A stretch of 64,000 bases of DNA from Corallibacter vietnamensis. Its GTDB lineage: Bacteria; Bacteroidota; Bacteroidia; Flavobacteriales; Flavobacteriaceae. Below, piece after piece: positions 17,129-26,280 of this stretch. Positions within the stretch are counted from its first letter, which is position 1; every line of letters starts with the position of its first letter. The position numbers were made by a program, and so were the translations under genes. Location: assembly GCF_039537875.1 (NCBI RefSeq), contig NZ_BAABBI010000001.1, positions 310,001 to 374,000 of the forward strand. Reading direction: 5' to 3'. The notes beneath the pieces are model-generated. The model had not been told where the DNA came from, ran no database searches, and worked only from the letters and a program-made list of their open reading frames with translations.

Positions 17129-19159
17129 TTAGATTGGGGCTTTAATAATTATTTTAGATCCTAAATCTTTTTCTGATTTAACAATCAACTTTCCTTGAAT
17201 TTCCTTAACCCTTGAATTCATGTTCTTTAAACCAATACCTTTTTTGGCTTTATCTACATCAAAACCTGAACCGTTATCCTTTATGGTTAAGCAAATTACA
17301 TTATTTTTAAGTTTAAAACTAATTTTCACATCTGAAGCATTGGCGTGTTTATAGATGTTTTGAAGTGCTTCTTGAATGATTCTATATATGTGAATTTTTG
17401 TTTTATTTGAAACATCATCCCATTGAATATCATCTTTATTGCTTATTGCATACTTTAAACCATAGGCTTTTGTTTGTGTTTCAACCATGGTTTTTATAAT
17501 ATCTAAATATCCTGATCCTGATATGAAATCGGTGTTTAAATCATGGGACACTTTACGGATATCATGTTCTATATTTTTAAGCTCATTGATATAGGTACTT
17601 CTTGATTGAATAGCTTCTGGTTGTGTGTTAAAATTTAAACTATCCAGGCTTAATCGTGTACCAAAAAGCCTACCTAAAATTCCATCGTGAAGTTCTTCAG
17701 AGATTCGTCTTTTTTCAGCCGCTCTAGCTTCTTCTATTTTATCGTGTTGAGACAGCATAAGGTTGTATATCTCTTCATTTGTTTCTTGCTGTTCTTGAAT
17801 AAACTTAAGTTCTTTATTTTTTGCTCGTTGAGATATAATGATATAAACAAGAATTATCGTAATAACAAGTATTGATGATATAATCATAAGCCACATTCGC
17901 TCTCTTGAGATTTGTAAGTTTTCTTGTTCTATTTGATCTGTTTCAAATTCAATTCTTGCAAATTTATTTCTAATGGCTCGCTCTTTTGTTTGTAAGCTGT
18001 CTCTTAACTTAACATAGTCATATAAATAATCTTTTGCCTTGCTTGGGTCTTCTATTTTTGATTTTAACATTAAAGACCGTAATATAACATCATTGGTTTT
18101 TGTTTCAACAGCTGTTTTATAGGCCTGATTTGCATATATTAACGCAGAGTCTTTTTTATTTATATTGGTATAAAAATTAGCCGCATTTAGTGACACAGAC
18201 ATAATGCTAAATGGGTCTTGCACACTATCACTTACTTTATTGGCTTCAGTAAGCATTTGCTTTATTTCTTTGTTATTATACTTCCCTGATAAATGTTTTG
18301 AGTAGGCATAGTCTCCTAAAATCAAGGCATAGTTATTAGGTTCTTGCTTTAGTAATTCTTTTTTTTCAAAAAGCTTATCATAGATATCTAAAACTTTATC
18401 ATACTGTTTTAGCTCTTTATAAATTAATGCAATATTACTATTAGAGTATAATGTGTATAAGTAATTATCTGATATTCTGTTACTATAAGATAAAGCCTTA
18501 TTGTGGTATTCAATTGCTTTATCATAAAGCTCTAACTCATCAGAGGCAATAGCTATAAGATTATTTAATGCCCAAAGGTAATCTAGTGTGTTTTCATTTT
18601 GATCTAGCGTTTTAAAAAGCTTAATAGATTCTATAGCGTTTTTTTCGCAACCTATATAATCACGTTCATTAAACTGAATATCTGCCATGTTAAATAATGC
18701 CACAGCCTCATTCTGCACTTGATTTACACCTTTAAAAAACTTTGACGCTTTATAGTAGTAATAGTAGGAACTATCAATCTCTTTTCTAACCGAATGAACC
18801 CAACCCAAAACATTGCTCACGTTTGCAACTGCTAATGAATCGTTTAACGAGTTTGCTAGTTTTAAATTTTCATGGTTTAAATCATACAGCTCGTTAACAT
18901 CACGCTTGTACAAGTATAGTGTAGATAATAATCGCTTGCTTGTTAAAAGTGTGGAATCTTTTTTACTTCTATTTGAAAAAGCAATTGCTTTTTTGGCAAA
19001 CAAAATACGCTCATCTAAATCTAAATTGGTGTCTTTTGCTAATGCTCTATAATGATAAATGCTGTCATAAATCTGATTTTGAGAATAAAGCGCAGTTGCT
19101 AATGAAAATGACAGTATGAATAATATGTTTTTTATCAATGTAGAATTATTGTATACCAA
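17129..19159 (-). CDS. TPR-containing sensor histidine kinase (NarX/DesK-type HisKA_3)
   Basis: This 676-residue sensor kinase has a signal-like N-terminal helix (about residues 8-26), an extracytoplasmic tetratricopeptide region (about residues 30-420), one membrane helix (WLMIISSILVITIILVYIII, about residues 427-446), a coiled segment, the HisKA_3 phosphoacceptor region RRISEELHDGILGRLFGTRL with His491, and a C-terminal ATPase domain (NLKNMNSRVKEI, DNGSGFDVDKAKKGIGLKN). TPR kinases with LuxR-type regulators are common in Bacteroidetes and their ligands are mostly unknown. It is followed by its response regulator. A secreted 59-residue peptide gene lies upstream on the same strand. Confidence 0.93.
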   Translation of the reverse strand: MVYNNSTLIKNILFILSFSLATALYSQNQIYDSIYHYRALAKDTNLDLDERILFAKKAIAFSNRSKKDSTLLTSKRLLSTLYLYKRDVNELYDLNHENLKLANSLNDSLAVANVSNVLGWVHSVRKEIDSSYYYYYKASKFFKGVNQVQNEAVALFNMADIQFNERDYIGCEKNAIESIKLFKTLDQNENTLDYLWALNNLIAIASDELELYDKAIEYHNKALSYSNRISDNYLYTLYSNSNIALIYKELKQYDKVLDIYDKLFEKKELLKQEPNNYALILGDYAYSKHLSGKYNNKEIKQMLTEANKVSDSVQDPFSIMSVSLNAANFYTNINKKDSALIYANQAYKTAVETKTNDVILRSLMLKSKIEDPSKAKDYLYDYVKLRDSLQTKERAIRNKFARIEFETDQIEQENLQISRERMWLMIISSILVITIILVYIIISQRAKNKELKFIQEQQETNEEIYNLMLSQHDKIEEARAAEKRRISEELHDGILGRLFGTRLSLDSLNFNTQPEAIQSRSTYINELKNIEHDIRKVSHDLNTDFISGSGYLDIIKTMVETQTKAYGLKYAISNKDDIQWDDVSNKTKIHIYRIIQEALQNIYKHANASDVKISFKLKNNVICLTIKDNGSGFDVDKAKKGIGLKNMNSRVKEIQGKLIVKSEKDLGSKIIIKAPI

Positions 19160-19233
19160 CCAAATTTATAATATTTTATGAAAAGTGCGTCTTTTGCTCA
19201 ATATAAAATAAACCGAAAATATATACAACACGT

Positions 19234-19256
19234 AAACCCTTTATAAAAAAGGGTTT
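19234..19256. terminator. Hairpin between the small peptide gene and the kinase gene
   Basis: A 9-bp stem (19234-19242 with 19248-19256, AAACCCTTT arms) lies between two minus-strand genes. It lacks a good U-tract on the minus strand, so it may be only a weak terminator, an attenuator or an mRNA end-stabiliser that separates expression of the two genes. Confidence 0.45.
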
Positions 19257-19281
19257 AAAAATTTATTTAAGGTATTAATTA

Positions 19282-19461
19282 TTATCCTTGAGTAGGAACT
19301 GTCTGGCCTTTTTTCACGTGTCTTTTAACTGCGAAGTTATAATCTACTTTTGTAGTTTTAGATGCTTTATCTTTTTCAGAGAAATCATCGTTATTAGACT
19401 TAAGTCCAGTTAAAGTTACACCAAATACGATTGCTAATAAAGTAATTTTTAGAGTTTTCAT
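19282..19461 (-). CDS. Small secreted peptide, 59 residues, unknown
   Basis: This short gene has a clean reading frame from ATG at 19461 to TAA at 19282. The predicted protein has a signal-peptide-like N-terminus (KTLKITLLAIVFGVTLTGL) followed by about 38 hydrophilic residues with an acidic first half (NNDDFSEKDKAS) and a basic second half (FAVKRHVKKGQTVPTQG). It resembles the many tiny exported proteins of Flavobacteriaceae that have no assigned role. It is the gene directly upstream of the TPR kinase, 122 bp away on the same strand, so it could be a product or ligand sensed by the system. No function can be assigned. Confidence 0.6.
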   Translation of the reverse strand: MKTLKITLLAIVFGVTLTGLKSNNDDFSEKDKASKTTKVDYNFAVKRHVKKGQTVPTQG

Positions 19462-19876
19462 GCTATTAAAAAAGTTTAGTTATACAATAGTTATTAATTA
19501 TTTAAAAAATAAAATATTCGTGACTTGTGGTTATGAAAAATTCAAAACCATGATTGAGGGAGGAATGGATTAACAGCTTTATATAACATGCACATACGCA
19601 CATTACATAACAATAAAAAACTATGAGGGAATCAAGACAAACTCGTGCCTTGCATTGTGGATTAATTAATAGTCTTAAAAAACAAATTGATTAATTAGGG
19701 ATTTATTTTTTAAGGAGCGTAAAAATATTATTTGCTATATTAAATATACTATAAAAATAGATTAAAAGCAAATTTCTTCGGTGAAATGTTTTTTTTGAGG
19801 TTTTTTCTTACAAATAAAACTATTGCTTATTCAGCATACTGAAAAAAGTGTTTAAAAAAAAGGGCTTTAAAACAAA
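19462..19876. other. AT-rich intergenic stretch without a recognised gene
   Basis: I find no convincing reading frame or RNA gene here. Visible structures are a hairpin at 19526-19552 (TGGTT/AACCA arms, resembling the arms of the hairpin at 16194-16233), and TGAGGGA at 19555 and 19624, each followed by GGATTAA. It probably holds the promoter and leader of the 59-codon peptide gene, but no TAnnTTTG element is clear. Confidence 0.5.
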
Positions 19877-19965
19877 AAAGCATCCCTATTCTCAATAAAG
19901 AGAAAAGGAAAGCTTTCCATTGGTTTAACTACTTAAACCATTGACAGACTTTAACATCTGCCAAA
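19877..19965 (-). ncRNA. Candidate structured RNA downstream of tRNA-Asp
   Basis: This is an inference. Three hairpins follow one another on the minus strand: 19962-19943 (GGCAGA/TCTGTC arms), 19940-19921 (a perfect 8-bp stem, TGGTTTAA with TTAAACCA) and 19916-19877 (long interrupted stem with AAAGC/GCTTT ends), the last followed by a run of T, like an intrinsic terminator. The segment lies after the terminator of tRNA-Asp, has no reading frame, and its promoter is unclear. It could be a small RNA, or a second 3' structure of a longer tRNA precursor. Confidence 0.35.
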
Positions 19966-19987
19966 CAACACAACTAAATTTTATTGC

Positions 19988-20015
19988 CAAAAAAAGCTCC
20001 AACTTTGTGGAGCTT
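19988..20015 (-). terminator. Terminator of tRNA-Asp
   Basis: AAGCTCCA/TGGAGCTT arms (20015-20008 with 20001-19994) are followed on the minus strand by seven T residues, 13 bp beyond the tRNA 3' end. Confidence 0.8.
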
Positions 20016-20027
20016 AAGCAATATTTG

Positions 20028-20101
20028 CGGTCTGGACGGGACTCGAACCCGCGACCTTCGCCGTGACAGGGCGACATTCTAACCAACTGAACTACCAGAC
20101 C
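20028..20101 (-). tRNA. tRNA-Asp (anticodon GTC)
   Basis: This is a 74-nt cloverleaf on the minus strand. The acceptor stem is GGTCTGG with CCAGACC and discriminator G; the D arm contains AGTTGG; the anticodon loop CTGTCAC gives GTC for aspartate; the T arm contains GGTTCGAGTCC. The 3' CCA is not encoded (the genome continues CAA). It has its own consensus promoter and terminator. Confidence 0.96.
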
Positions 20102-20119
20102 GTTGCTCTATTGCGGATG

Positions 20120-20149
20120 CAAATATAAGAGCCTTTTTCAATATCTCAA
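20120..20149 (-). promoter_or_regulatory. Promoter of tRNA-Asp
   Basis: On the minus strand a TTG (20149-20147), 19 nt spacer and TATATTTG (20127-20120) match the Bacteroidetes -33/-7 consensus, 19 bp upstream of the tRNA. Confidence 0.78.
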
Positions 20150-20182
20150 ATATTTTTTGAACTTTTTTTTTATTTTTTTTAC

Positions 20183-21112
20183 CTAAACAAACTTTTTTCG
20201 CTCTATCATATACGTTGTCAACACATTATCAAATCCTTTTCTTAAATCTGCTTCTACATATTTTATTTGATATTGTCCGCATTTTAAACGTAAAGCTTCA
20301 AAATATGCTGTTACAGCCTCTTTATATTGGTCTTTTATTGTATCAGCATAAACATTAATATAATCTCCTGTTTCTACATCAATAAAACGTTTTGGTGTAT
20401 TGTCAAATTCAAAATTCTGCTCTTTCTCGCTATCAAAAACATGAAAAAGCACAACTTCATGTTTATTGTGTTTTAAATGACGTAAAGCTTCAAACAGTTC
20501 TTTTTCTTTAGATGTTGTTTGAAACATGTCAGTAAAAAAGAAAATAAGAGACCTTCTATGAATTTTCTCTGCTATTTGATGTAAATACGTATAGGTTTCT
20601 GTAAGTCTGTTTACAGGCCTTGAAATTACCGTGTTGCTTAATTGATGTAACAACATTTGATGATGACGCTCACTTCCCTTTTCAGGTGCGTAGTAATCAT
20701 AAGCATCACTATAAATACTTAAACCCACAGCATCTCTTTGTCTCTTTAGCATATGCATTAATGATGCTGATGCCAAAGCTGAAAACGCAATTTTATTTAA
20801 ACTATTTACTGAAAAATTAGACATTTCAGGATAGTGCATTGAGCTGCTATTGTCAACAATTAAGTGACAACGAAGGTTAGTCTCTTCATCAAAGCGTTTT
20901 CTAAAAAGCTTATCTGATTTCGCATACAGTTTCCAGTCTATATGCTTGGTACTTTCTCCTTGGTTATAGATTTTATGCTCGGCAAACTCTGCCGAAAAGC
21001 CATGAAACGGACTTTTATGCATGCCCGCAATAAAACCCTCGACGACTTGTTTTGCTAGTAGCTCCAGATTTTTAAAAGCTCCTGTTTTATTAAGTTCTTG
21101 TTGTAAATTCAT
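20183..21112 (-). CDS. DUF58-domain protein
   Basis: This 309-residue cytoplasmic protein has the DUF58 signature HKIYNQGESTKHIDWKLYAK (about residues 46-65), followed by a von Willebrand A-like part with the metal-site-like element LIVDNSSSMHYP near residue 88 and LIFFFTDMF near 190. DUF58 proteins usually occur with a MoxR ATPase and VWA membrane proteins in Bacteroidetes aerotolerance clusters; here it is next to thioredoxin instead, and the MoxR gene is not in the window. The ATG at 21112 is chosen over the TTG one codon upstream. The function is unproven. Confidence 0.85.
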   Translation of the reverse strand: MNLQQELNKTGAFKNLELLAKQVVEGFIAGMHKSPFHGFSAEFAEHKIYNQGESTKHIDWKLYAKSDKLFRKRFDEETNLRCHLIVDNSSSMHYPEMSNFSVNSLNKIAFSALASASLMHMLKRQRDAVGLSIYSDAYDYYAPEKGSERHHQMLLHQLSNTVISRPVNRLTETYTYLHQIAEKIHRRSLIFFFTDMFQTTSKEKELFEALRHLKHNKHEVVLFHVFDSEKEQNFEFDNTPKRFIDVETGDYINVYADTIKDQYKEAVTAYFEALRLKCGQYQIKYVEADLRKGFDNVLTTYMIERKKFV

Positions 21113-21125
21113 CAAGCTCTAAACT

Positions 21126-21156
21126 AAAAAAGGTTTGCCGTTAAAGCAAACCTTTT
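21126..21156 (-). terminator. Terminator after thioredoxin gene
   Basis: An 11-bp stem (21156-21146 with 21138-21128) is followed on the minus strand by a T-run. It lies 23 bp after the thioredoxin stop and separates it from the DUF58 gene. Confidence 0.8.
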
Positions 21157-21178
21157 ATCTTTTCTTTTAGAAAGTATT

Positions 21179-21496
21179 TTATAAAAGCGAATCAATCGCT
21201 TCAGTATATGCGCTTTTTTGAGCTACACCTACTTGACGTCCTACTACTTCTCCGTTTTGAAATACTAAAACAGTTGGTATATTACGCACTCCATATTTTG
21301 CAGCAAACTCTTGGTTAGCATCAACATCTACCTTACCTACAACAGCTTTACCTTCATATTCGTTACTAATTTCATCAATAATTGGTCCAACCATTCTACA
21401 TGGTCCACACCAAGCAGCCCAAAAATCAACCATTACTGGTTTATCACTTTTTAATACAGTTTCTTCAAACGTTGCATCTGTTATTTCTAATGCCAT
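21179..21496 (-). CDS. trxA: Thioredoxin
   Basis: This 105-residue protein is a classic thioredoxin, a cytoplasmic disulfide reductase. The active site is WCGPC at residues 29-33 in DFWAAWCGPCRM; the buried Asp (VMVDFWA), the cis-proline loop (RNIPTVLVFQNG) and the C-terminal helix are all present. It is transcribed alone, with a terminator downstream and a 260-bp gap upstream to dnaE. Confidence 0.97.
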   Translation of the reverse strand: MALEITDATFEETVLKSDKPVMVDFWAAWCGPCRMVGPIIDEISNEYEGKAVVGKVDVDANQEFAAKYGVRNIPTVLVFQNGEVVGRQVGVAQKSAYTEAIDSLL

Positions 21497-21756
21497 AATC
21501 TTTTATTTAAATGTGTTTTACTTCAATTTTATATGCAATATTAGTCAAAAAATTTGCCAAAACTTACAGCATGACAATTTGTTTTGTTTATATACGCATT
21601 GTTTCAGGTTATTAACCTCTTATATTGAGCGTATAAACCAAGCTTTACTCTTGTGTTTTTATTCTATTCGGAATTCATGATTATAAATATTTCACTATTC
21701 GCTCTCTTTAATGAACTCAAACATACCGTTCAATCCTTTTTACGTAAATATAACTA

Positions 21757-24700
21757 TCAATTCAACTTGTAATACAAATCGTGTTGTTCTAAATGATTAA
21801 GCAACTCTTGAGAAATCTTTACTTTTTGTTTTCGGCTATGCATATTTAGCTTTATCTTTTCTTCATTATCATAGACAACAAAATCCAACTGTTTTTCTCC
21901 AGCATGTTCTTGAATCAATTCTTTTAAAATAGCTATTCGCTTTTCTTTCAGGTCATTAATATGAAGTTGAATAGACAGCTTTCTGGCATAAGTATCCATA
22001 ACATCATGTAACAATTGAAAACTATTAAACTGTATTCTTGGATCTCCTTTTATCCCAGTGTTTTTATTCACCCAACCTTCTCTTACAAAAAGTTTAATGT
22101 ACACAAACGAATTCACAACAAAGAAATGCCTAAATTTCAAATATTCTTCACCAAAAATTCGAAACTCATAACTGGCATCATAATCCTCAACAGTAAATAA
22201 CGCCCAACCTTTACCCTGTTTACTTACACGATGTTGCACATCGGTTACTACGCCTCCAAATGTCAACTCTCTATTTACATAGGTTTCTAAATCGTTTAGT
22301 AATGATAAGTTGGCATTACAAAACGTTTTCATTTCAACTTTAAAGTCGTCCAAAGGATGCCCTGAAATATAGATACCAACGACTTCTTTCTCTCTTGCCA
22401 ATTTTTCCATGGTTCCCCATTCTTCACAAGGTGGCACTTGTGGTTCAGCTATTTGCACATCACTTGCTTCTCCAAACAAACTTACTTGTGCAGAGTTTTC
22501 ATTTTCTTGATGCTTTGCACCATATTTTATGGCTTTTTCTAAAAAGGTAATACCATCTCCCTCATCATGAAAATATTGCGCACGATGCGTCGATTTAAAA
22601 CAATCAAAACCACCAGCAAGCGCTAGGTTTTCAAAAGCTTTTTTATTGGCAGCACGTAAATCTATACGTTTAGCAAAATCAAAAATAGATTTATAATGAC
22701 CATCTTTTTTTCGGTTTTCAACAATAGTCATTACAGCTCCATGACCAACCCCTTTTATGGCTCCCATACCAAAACGCACCGCATTGTCTTGGTTTACCGA
22801 AAACTTGTAATAACTTTCGTTAATATCTGGTCCAAGTACATTCAATTTCATTCGCTTACATTCCTCCATAAAAAAGGTAACCGATTTAATATCATTCATG
22901 TTATTTGAAAGTACCGCAGCCATATATTCAGCAGGATAATGCGCTTTTAAATAGGCTGTTTGATAAGCTATCCACGCATAACATGTTGAGTGCGATTTAT
23001 TAAAAGCATAACTTGCAAAGGCTTCCCAATCTTTCCAAACTTTTTCAAGTACTTTAGGATCATGACCATTTGCGCTAGCTTGCTCAATAAATTTCGGTTT
23101 CATTTTATCTAGTACCGCAATTTGCTTTTTACCCATGGCTTTACGAAGCATATCGGCTTCACCCTTGGTAAAATCTGCAAGTTTTTGCGATAACAACATT
23201 ACCTGCTCTTGATAAACGGTAATACCATAGGTTTCCTTAAGGTATTCTTCCATGGCAGGTAAATCATATTCAATCTCTTCGTCACCATGCTTTCTACGAA
23301 CGAAACTTGGGATATATTCCATTGGGCCTGGACGATACAAGGCGTTCATCGCAATTAAATCTTCAAACACCGTTGGCTTTAAATCGCGAAGGTGTTTTTG
23401 CATCCCAGGAGATTCGTATTGGAACACGCCAACCGTTTCACCACGTTGGAATAATGCATAGGTTTCTTCATCATCTAACGGAAAACTTTCAGGATCTAGC
23501 TCAATACCATGCTTTGCTTTTACAATCTTAACTGTATCCTTAATTAGGGTTAAGGTTTTTAATCCCAAGAAATCCATTTTAAGAAGCCCTGCCGATTCTA
23601 CAACCGAGTTATCAAACTGGGTGACATACAAATCGGAATCTTTTGCTACAGACACCGGAACGAATTTGGTAATATCATCTGGTGTAATAATCACACCACA
23701 AGCATGAATCCCTGTGTTTCTTACAGAACCTTCAAGTGCACGCGCAGTGTTTACGGTTTCTGCCTCTAAATCGGAGCCTTCAGAAATATTTAAAAGCTGA
23801 TTAACTTTCTCTAATTCTTCCGATCTAAACTTACCTGCTAATGCTTTTTCATCTAAACCAAATATCTTATTTAGTTTAGACATATTCGGGATTAATTTGG
23901 CAATTCTATCAGCATCAAATAGTGGTAAATCTAACACACGAGCTGTATCACGAATAGAAGATTTGGCAGCCATGGTTCCGTACGTAATAATTTGCGCCAC
24001 TTGATTAGCACCATATTTTTTAATTACATAGTCCATAACACGACTTCGGCCTTCGTCATCAAAATCAATATCAATATCAGGCATACTAATACGATCAGGA
24101 TTTAAGAAACGCTCAAAAAGTAAGTCGTACTTCATTGGGTCTATATTGGTAATCCACAAACAGTAAGCAGCTACCGATCCTGCAGCTGAACCACGTCCTG
24201 GACCTACCGATACATCCATATTTCTAGCTTCGCGAATGAAATCTTCTACAATCAAGAAATATCCAGGATAACCTGTGTTTTCAATAACGCTTAACTCAAA
24301 GTCTAGACGCTCTGTAACTTCTTCAGATAGTGGGTCTCCATAACGCTTTTTAGCGCCTTCGTAAACCAGATGTCGTAAATAGGCATTTTCTCCTCGTTTT
24401 CCACCATCAACTAAATCTTCTTCATGCTTAAATTCATCAGGAATATCAAACGCTGGTAACAGTACATCACGAGCTAACTGAAAAGCTTCAATTTTATCAA
24501 GAATATCTTGCGTATTTGAAATCGCATCAGGTAAATCCTTAAAAAGTGCCTTCATTTCATCAGAAGACTTAAAGTAATATTCTTGGTTTGGTAATCCATA
24601 GCGATAACCACGTCCACGACCTATTGGTGTGGCTTGTTTTTCACCATCTTTTACGCATAATAAAATATCATGCGCATTGGCATCTTCTTGATTTTGATAA

Positions 24701-26145
24701 TAGGTATTGTTCGTTGCAACCAGCTTAACATCATGCTTTCTTGCTAACTTCACCAATGTATCATTTACACGATTTTCGTCTTCTTGATTATGACGCATAA
24801 TCTCAACATACAAATCGTCTCCAAACAGTTCTTTCCACCAAATCAGGGCTTCTTCAGCTTGGTTTTCACCAATATTCAACACCTTGCTTGGAACTTCCCC
24901 ATACAAGTTTCCAGTTAAAACAATGATGTCTTCTTTGTATTGTTCAATAAGTTTTTTGTCAATACGAGGCACATAATAAAACCCATCTACAAAGGCATGC
25001 GAAGACAGTTTTGCTAAATTATGATACCCATTTTTATTTTTTGCCAAAAGCACAATCTGATAACCATTGTCTTTTCTGGACTTATCAGTATGATCTTCAC
25101 AAACAAAAAACTCACAACCTACAATGGGTTTAATAAGTTTTTTATCTGTTGTTTCTCCTTTTTCTTCGGCAGCTTTTATAGCAGCCTCAATATTTTTATT
25201 TTGATTGTTTACCGCATTTATAAAATGAAAGGCACCCATCATATTTCCATGATCTGTTAGCGCAACCGCAGGCATATTGTGCGTTGCAGCAGCCGAAACT
25301 AAATCAGGAATACTCATTGTAGACTGCAATATTGAGAATTGCGAGTGGTTATGAAGGTGTACAAAATCAACTTCTGCTAAATCGGAAATATTTTGTTTTA
25401 TTTCCTCGGTTGAAATGGTACTGGTTTGCTGTTTTTGAAGACGCTCACGAATTTTAGCACTTTCGCGTTTTAAGTTGATGTGCTTTAATCCGATAAGTTG
25501 AATTTCCTGCGGATTAGCTTCAGAGAATTTCTGAAAATAATCTGGCTGAACGTCTAATTGCTCAACAGTGTATTCTTCACGACGAATTAATTCAAAAAAG
25601 CAACGTGTTGTTGCTTCAACATCGGCTGTTGCATTATGCGCTTCAGCAAAAGGTTTATTGAATAGAAATTCGTGCAACTCGGTTAAGGTTGGTAACTTAA
25701 ATTTACCACCACGACCACCGGGAATTTGGCAAAGTTGCGCTGTATGCTCGGTACAAGTATCTAGCACTGGTAGTTCTTGCAATTTATTAGCAACATCGCC
25801 TCTGTAAAATTCGGCCCCCATAATATTGACATCAAAGCCAACATTTTGACCAACTATAAACGTGGTTTTGTTTAATGCTTCATTAAACTTCTCAAGAACT
25901 TCAGATAAAGACACACCTTGTTCCTCTGCTAATTCGGTAGAAATACCGTGAATTTTCTCGGCATCATAAGGGATATTAAATCCTTCAGGCTTTATTAAAT
26001 AATCTTGATGCTCAATACAATTACCAAGCGCATCATGCAACTGCCAAGCAATTTGAATAGCTCTTGGCCAGTTATCGGTATCGCTAATAGGCGCATCCCA
26101 ACGCTTTGGTAATCCGGTTGTTTCGGTATCAAAAATTAAGTACAT
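21757..26145 (-). CDS. dnaE: DNA polymerase III alpha subunit with N-terminal DnaQ-like exonuclease
   Basis: This 1462-residue replicative polymerase is longer than E. coli DnaE (1160) because of an N-terminal DEDDh exonuclease domain of about 200 residues: DTETTGLP at residues 6-13 and AHNATADVEATTRCF near residue 170 hold the acidic and His residues. The PHP domain begins near residue 262 (VHLHNHSQFSILQS, VALTDHGNMMGAFHF). The polymerase catalytic aspartates are in PDIDIDFDDEGR near residue 690; RNTGIHACGVII and LYRPGPMEYIP follow, then a C-terminal OB fold (ELTFGGVVTDVQHRVS). It gives the replisome a built-in proofreading candidate; whether the exonuclease is active is not known from sequence. 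Confidence 0.97.
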   Translation of the reverse strand: MYLIFDTETTGLPKRWDAPISDTDNWPRAIQIAWQLHDALGNCIEHQDYLIKPEGFNIPYDAEKIHGISTELAEEQGVSLSEVLEKFNEALNKTTFIVGQNVGFDVNIMGAEFYRGDVANKLQELPVLDTCTEHTAQLCQIPGGRGGKFKLPTLTELHEFLFNKPFAEAHNATADVEATTRCFFELIRREEYTVEQLDVQPDYFQKFSEANPQEIQLIGLKHINLKRESAKIRERLQKQQTSTISTEEIKQNISDLAEVDFVHLHNHSQFSILQSTMSIPDLVSAAATHNMPAVALTDHGNMMGAFHFINAVNNQNKNIEAAIKAAEEKGETTDKKLIKPIVGCEFFVCEDHTDKSRKDNGYQIVLLAKNKNGYHNLAKLSSHAFVDGFYYVPRIDKKLIEQYKEDIIVLTGNLYGEVPSKVLNIGENQAEEALIWWKELFGDDLYVEIMRHNQEDENRVNDTLVKLARKHDVKLVATNNTYYQNQEDANAHDILLCVKDGEKQATPIGRGRGYRYGLPNQEYYFKSSDEMKALFKDLPDAISNTQDILDKIEAFQLARDVLLPAFDIPDEFKHEEDLVDGGKRGENAYLRHLVYEGAKKRYGDPLSEEVTERLDFELSVIENTGYPGYFLIVEDFIREARNMDVSVGPGRGSAAGSVAAYCLWITNIDPMKYDLLFERFLNPDRISMPDIDIDFDDEGRSRVMDYVIKKYGANQVAQIITYGTMAAKSSIRDTARVLDLPLFDADRIAKLIPNMSKLNKIFGLDEKALAGKFRSEELEKVNQLLNISEGSDLEAETVNTARALEGSVRNTGIHACGVIITPDDITKFVPVSVAKDSDLYVTQFDNSVVESAGLLKMDFLGLKTLTLIKDTVKIVKAKHGIELDPESFPLDDEETYALFQRGETVGVFQYESPGMQKHLRDLKPTVFEDLIAMNALYRPGPMEYIPSFVRRKHGDEEIEYDLPAMEEYLKETYGITVYQEQVMLLSQKLADFTKGEADMLRKAMGKKQIAVLDKMKPKFIEQASANGHDPKVLEKVWKDWEAFASYAFNKSHSTCYAWIAYQTAYLKAHYPAEYMAAVLSNNMNDIKSVTFFMEECKRMKLNVLGPDINESYYKFSVNQDNAVRFGMGAIKGVGHGAVMTIVENRKKDGHYKSIFDFAKRIDLRAANKKAFENLALAGGFDCFKSTHRAQYFHDEGDGITFLEKAIKYGAKHQENENSAQVSLFGEASDVQIAEPQVPPCEEWGTMEKLAREKEVVGIYISGHPLDDFKVEMKTFCNANLSLLNDLETYVNRELTFGGVVTDVQHRVSKQGKGWALFTVEDYDASYEFRIFGEEYLKFRHFFVVNSFVYIKLFVREGWVNKNTGIKGDPRIQFNSFQLLHDVMDTYARKLSIQLHINDLKEKRIAILKELIQEHAGEKQLDFVVYDNEEKIKLNMHSRKQKVKISQELLNHLEQHDLYYKLN

Positions 26146-26232
26146 AAAATGGTTTTATCTTGAAAAATAAGAAGGTTAAAATTAAGAATAATTATTAGTT
26201 TTTTGACCGAAAGTTATAAACAGTTGTAAACA

Positions 26233-26262
26233 AAAAACGCAACCTATTAGGTTGCGTTTAAT
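26233..26262 (-). terminator. Terminator after PA2169-like gene
   Basis: Stem AAACGCAACCT/AGGTTGCGTTT (26235-26245 with 26249-26259) has A- and T-runs on both sides, and lies between the gene ending at 26281 and dnaE. Confidence 0.8.
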
Positions 26263-26280
26263 TTTTTTTAGTTTAATAAT

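Noticed and set aside
19161..19168. TAAATTTG on the minus strand just before the TPR kinase ATG
   Set aside because: It lies only 2 bp from the ATG at 19159, so a start 6-7 nt after the element would fall inside the coding region. A leaderless kinase mRNA is not supported.
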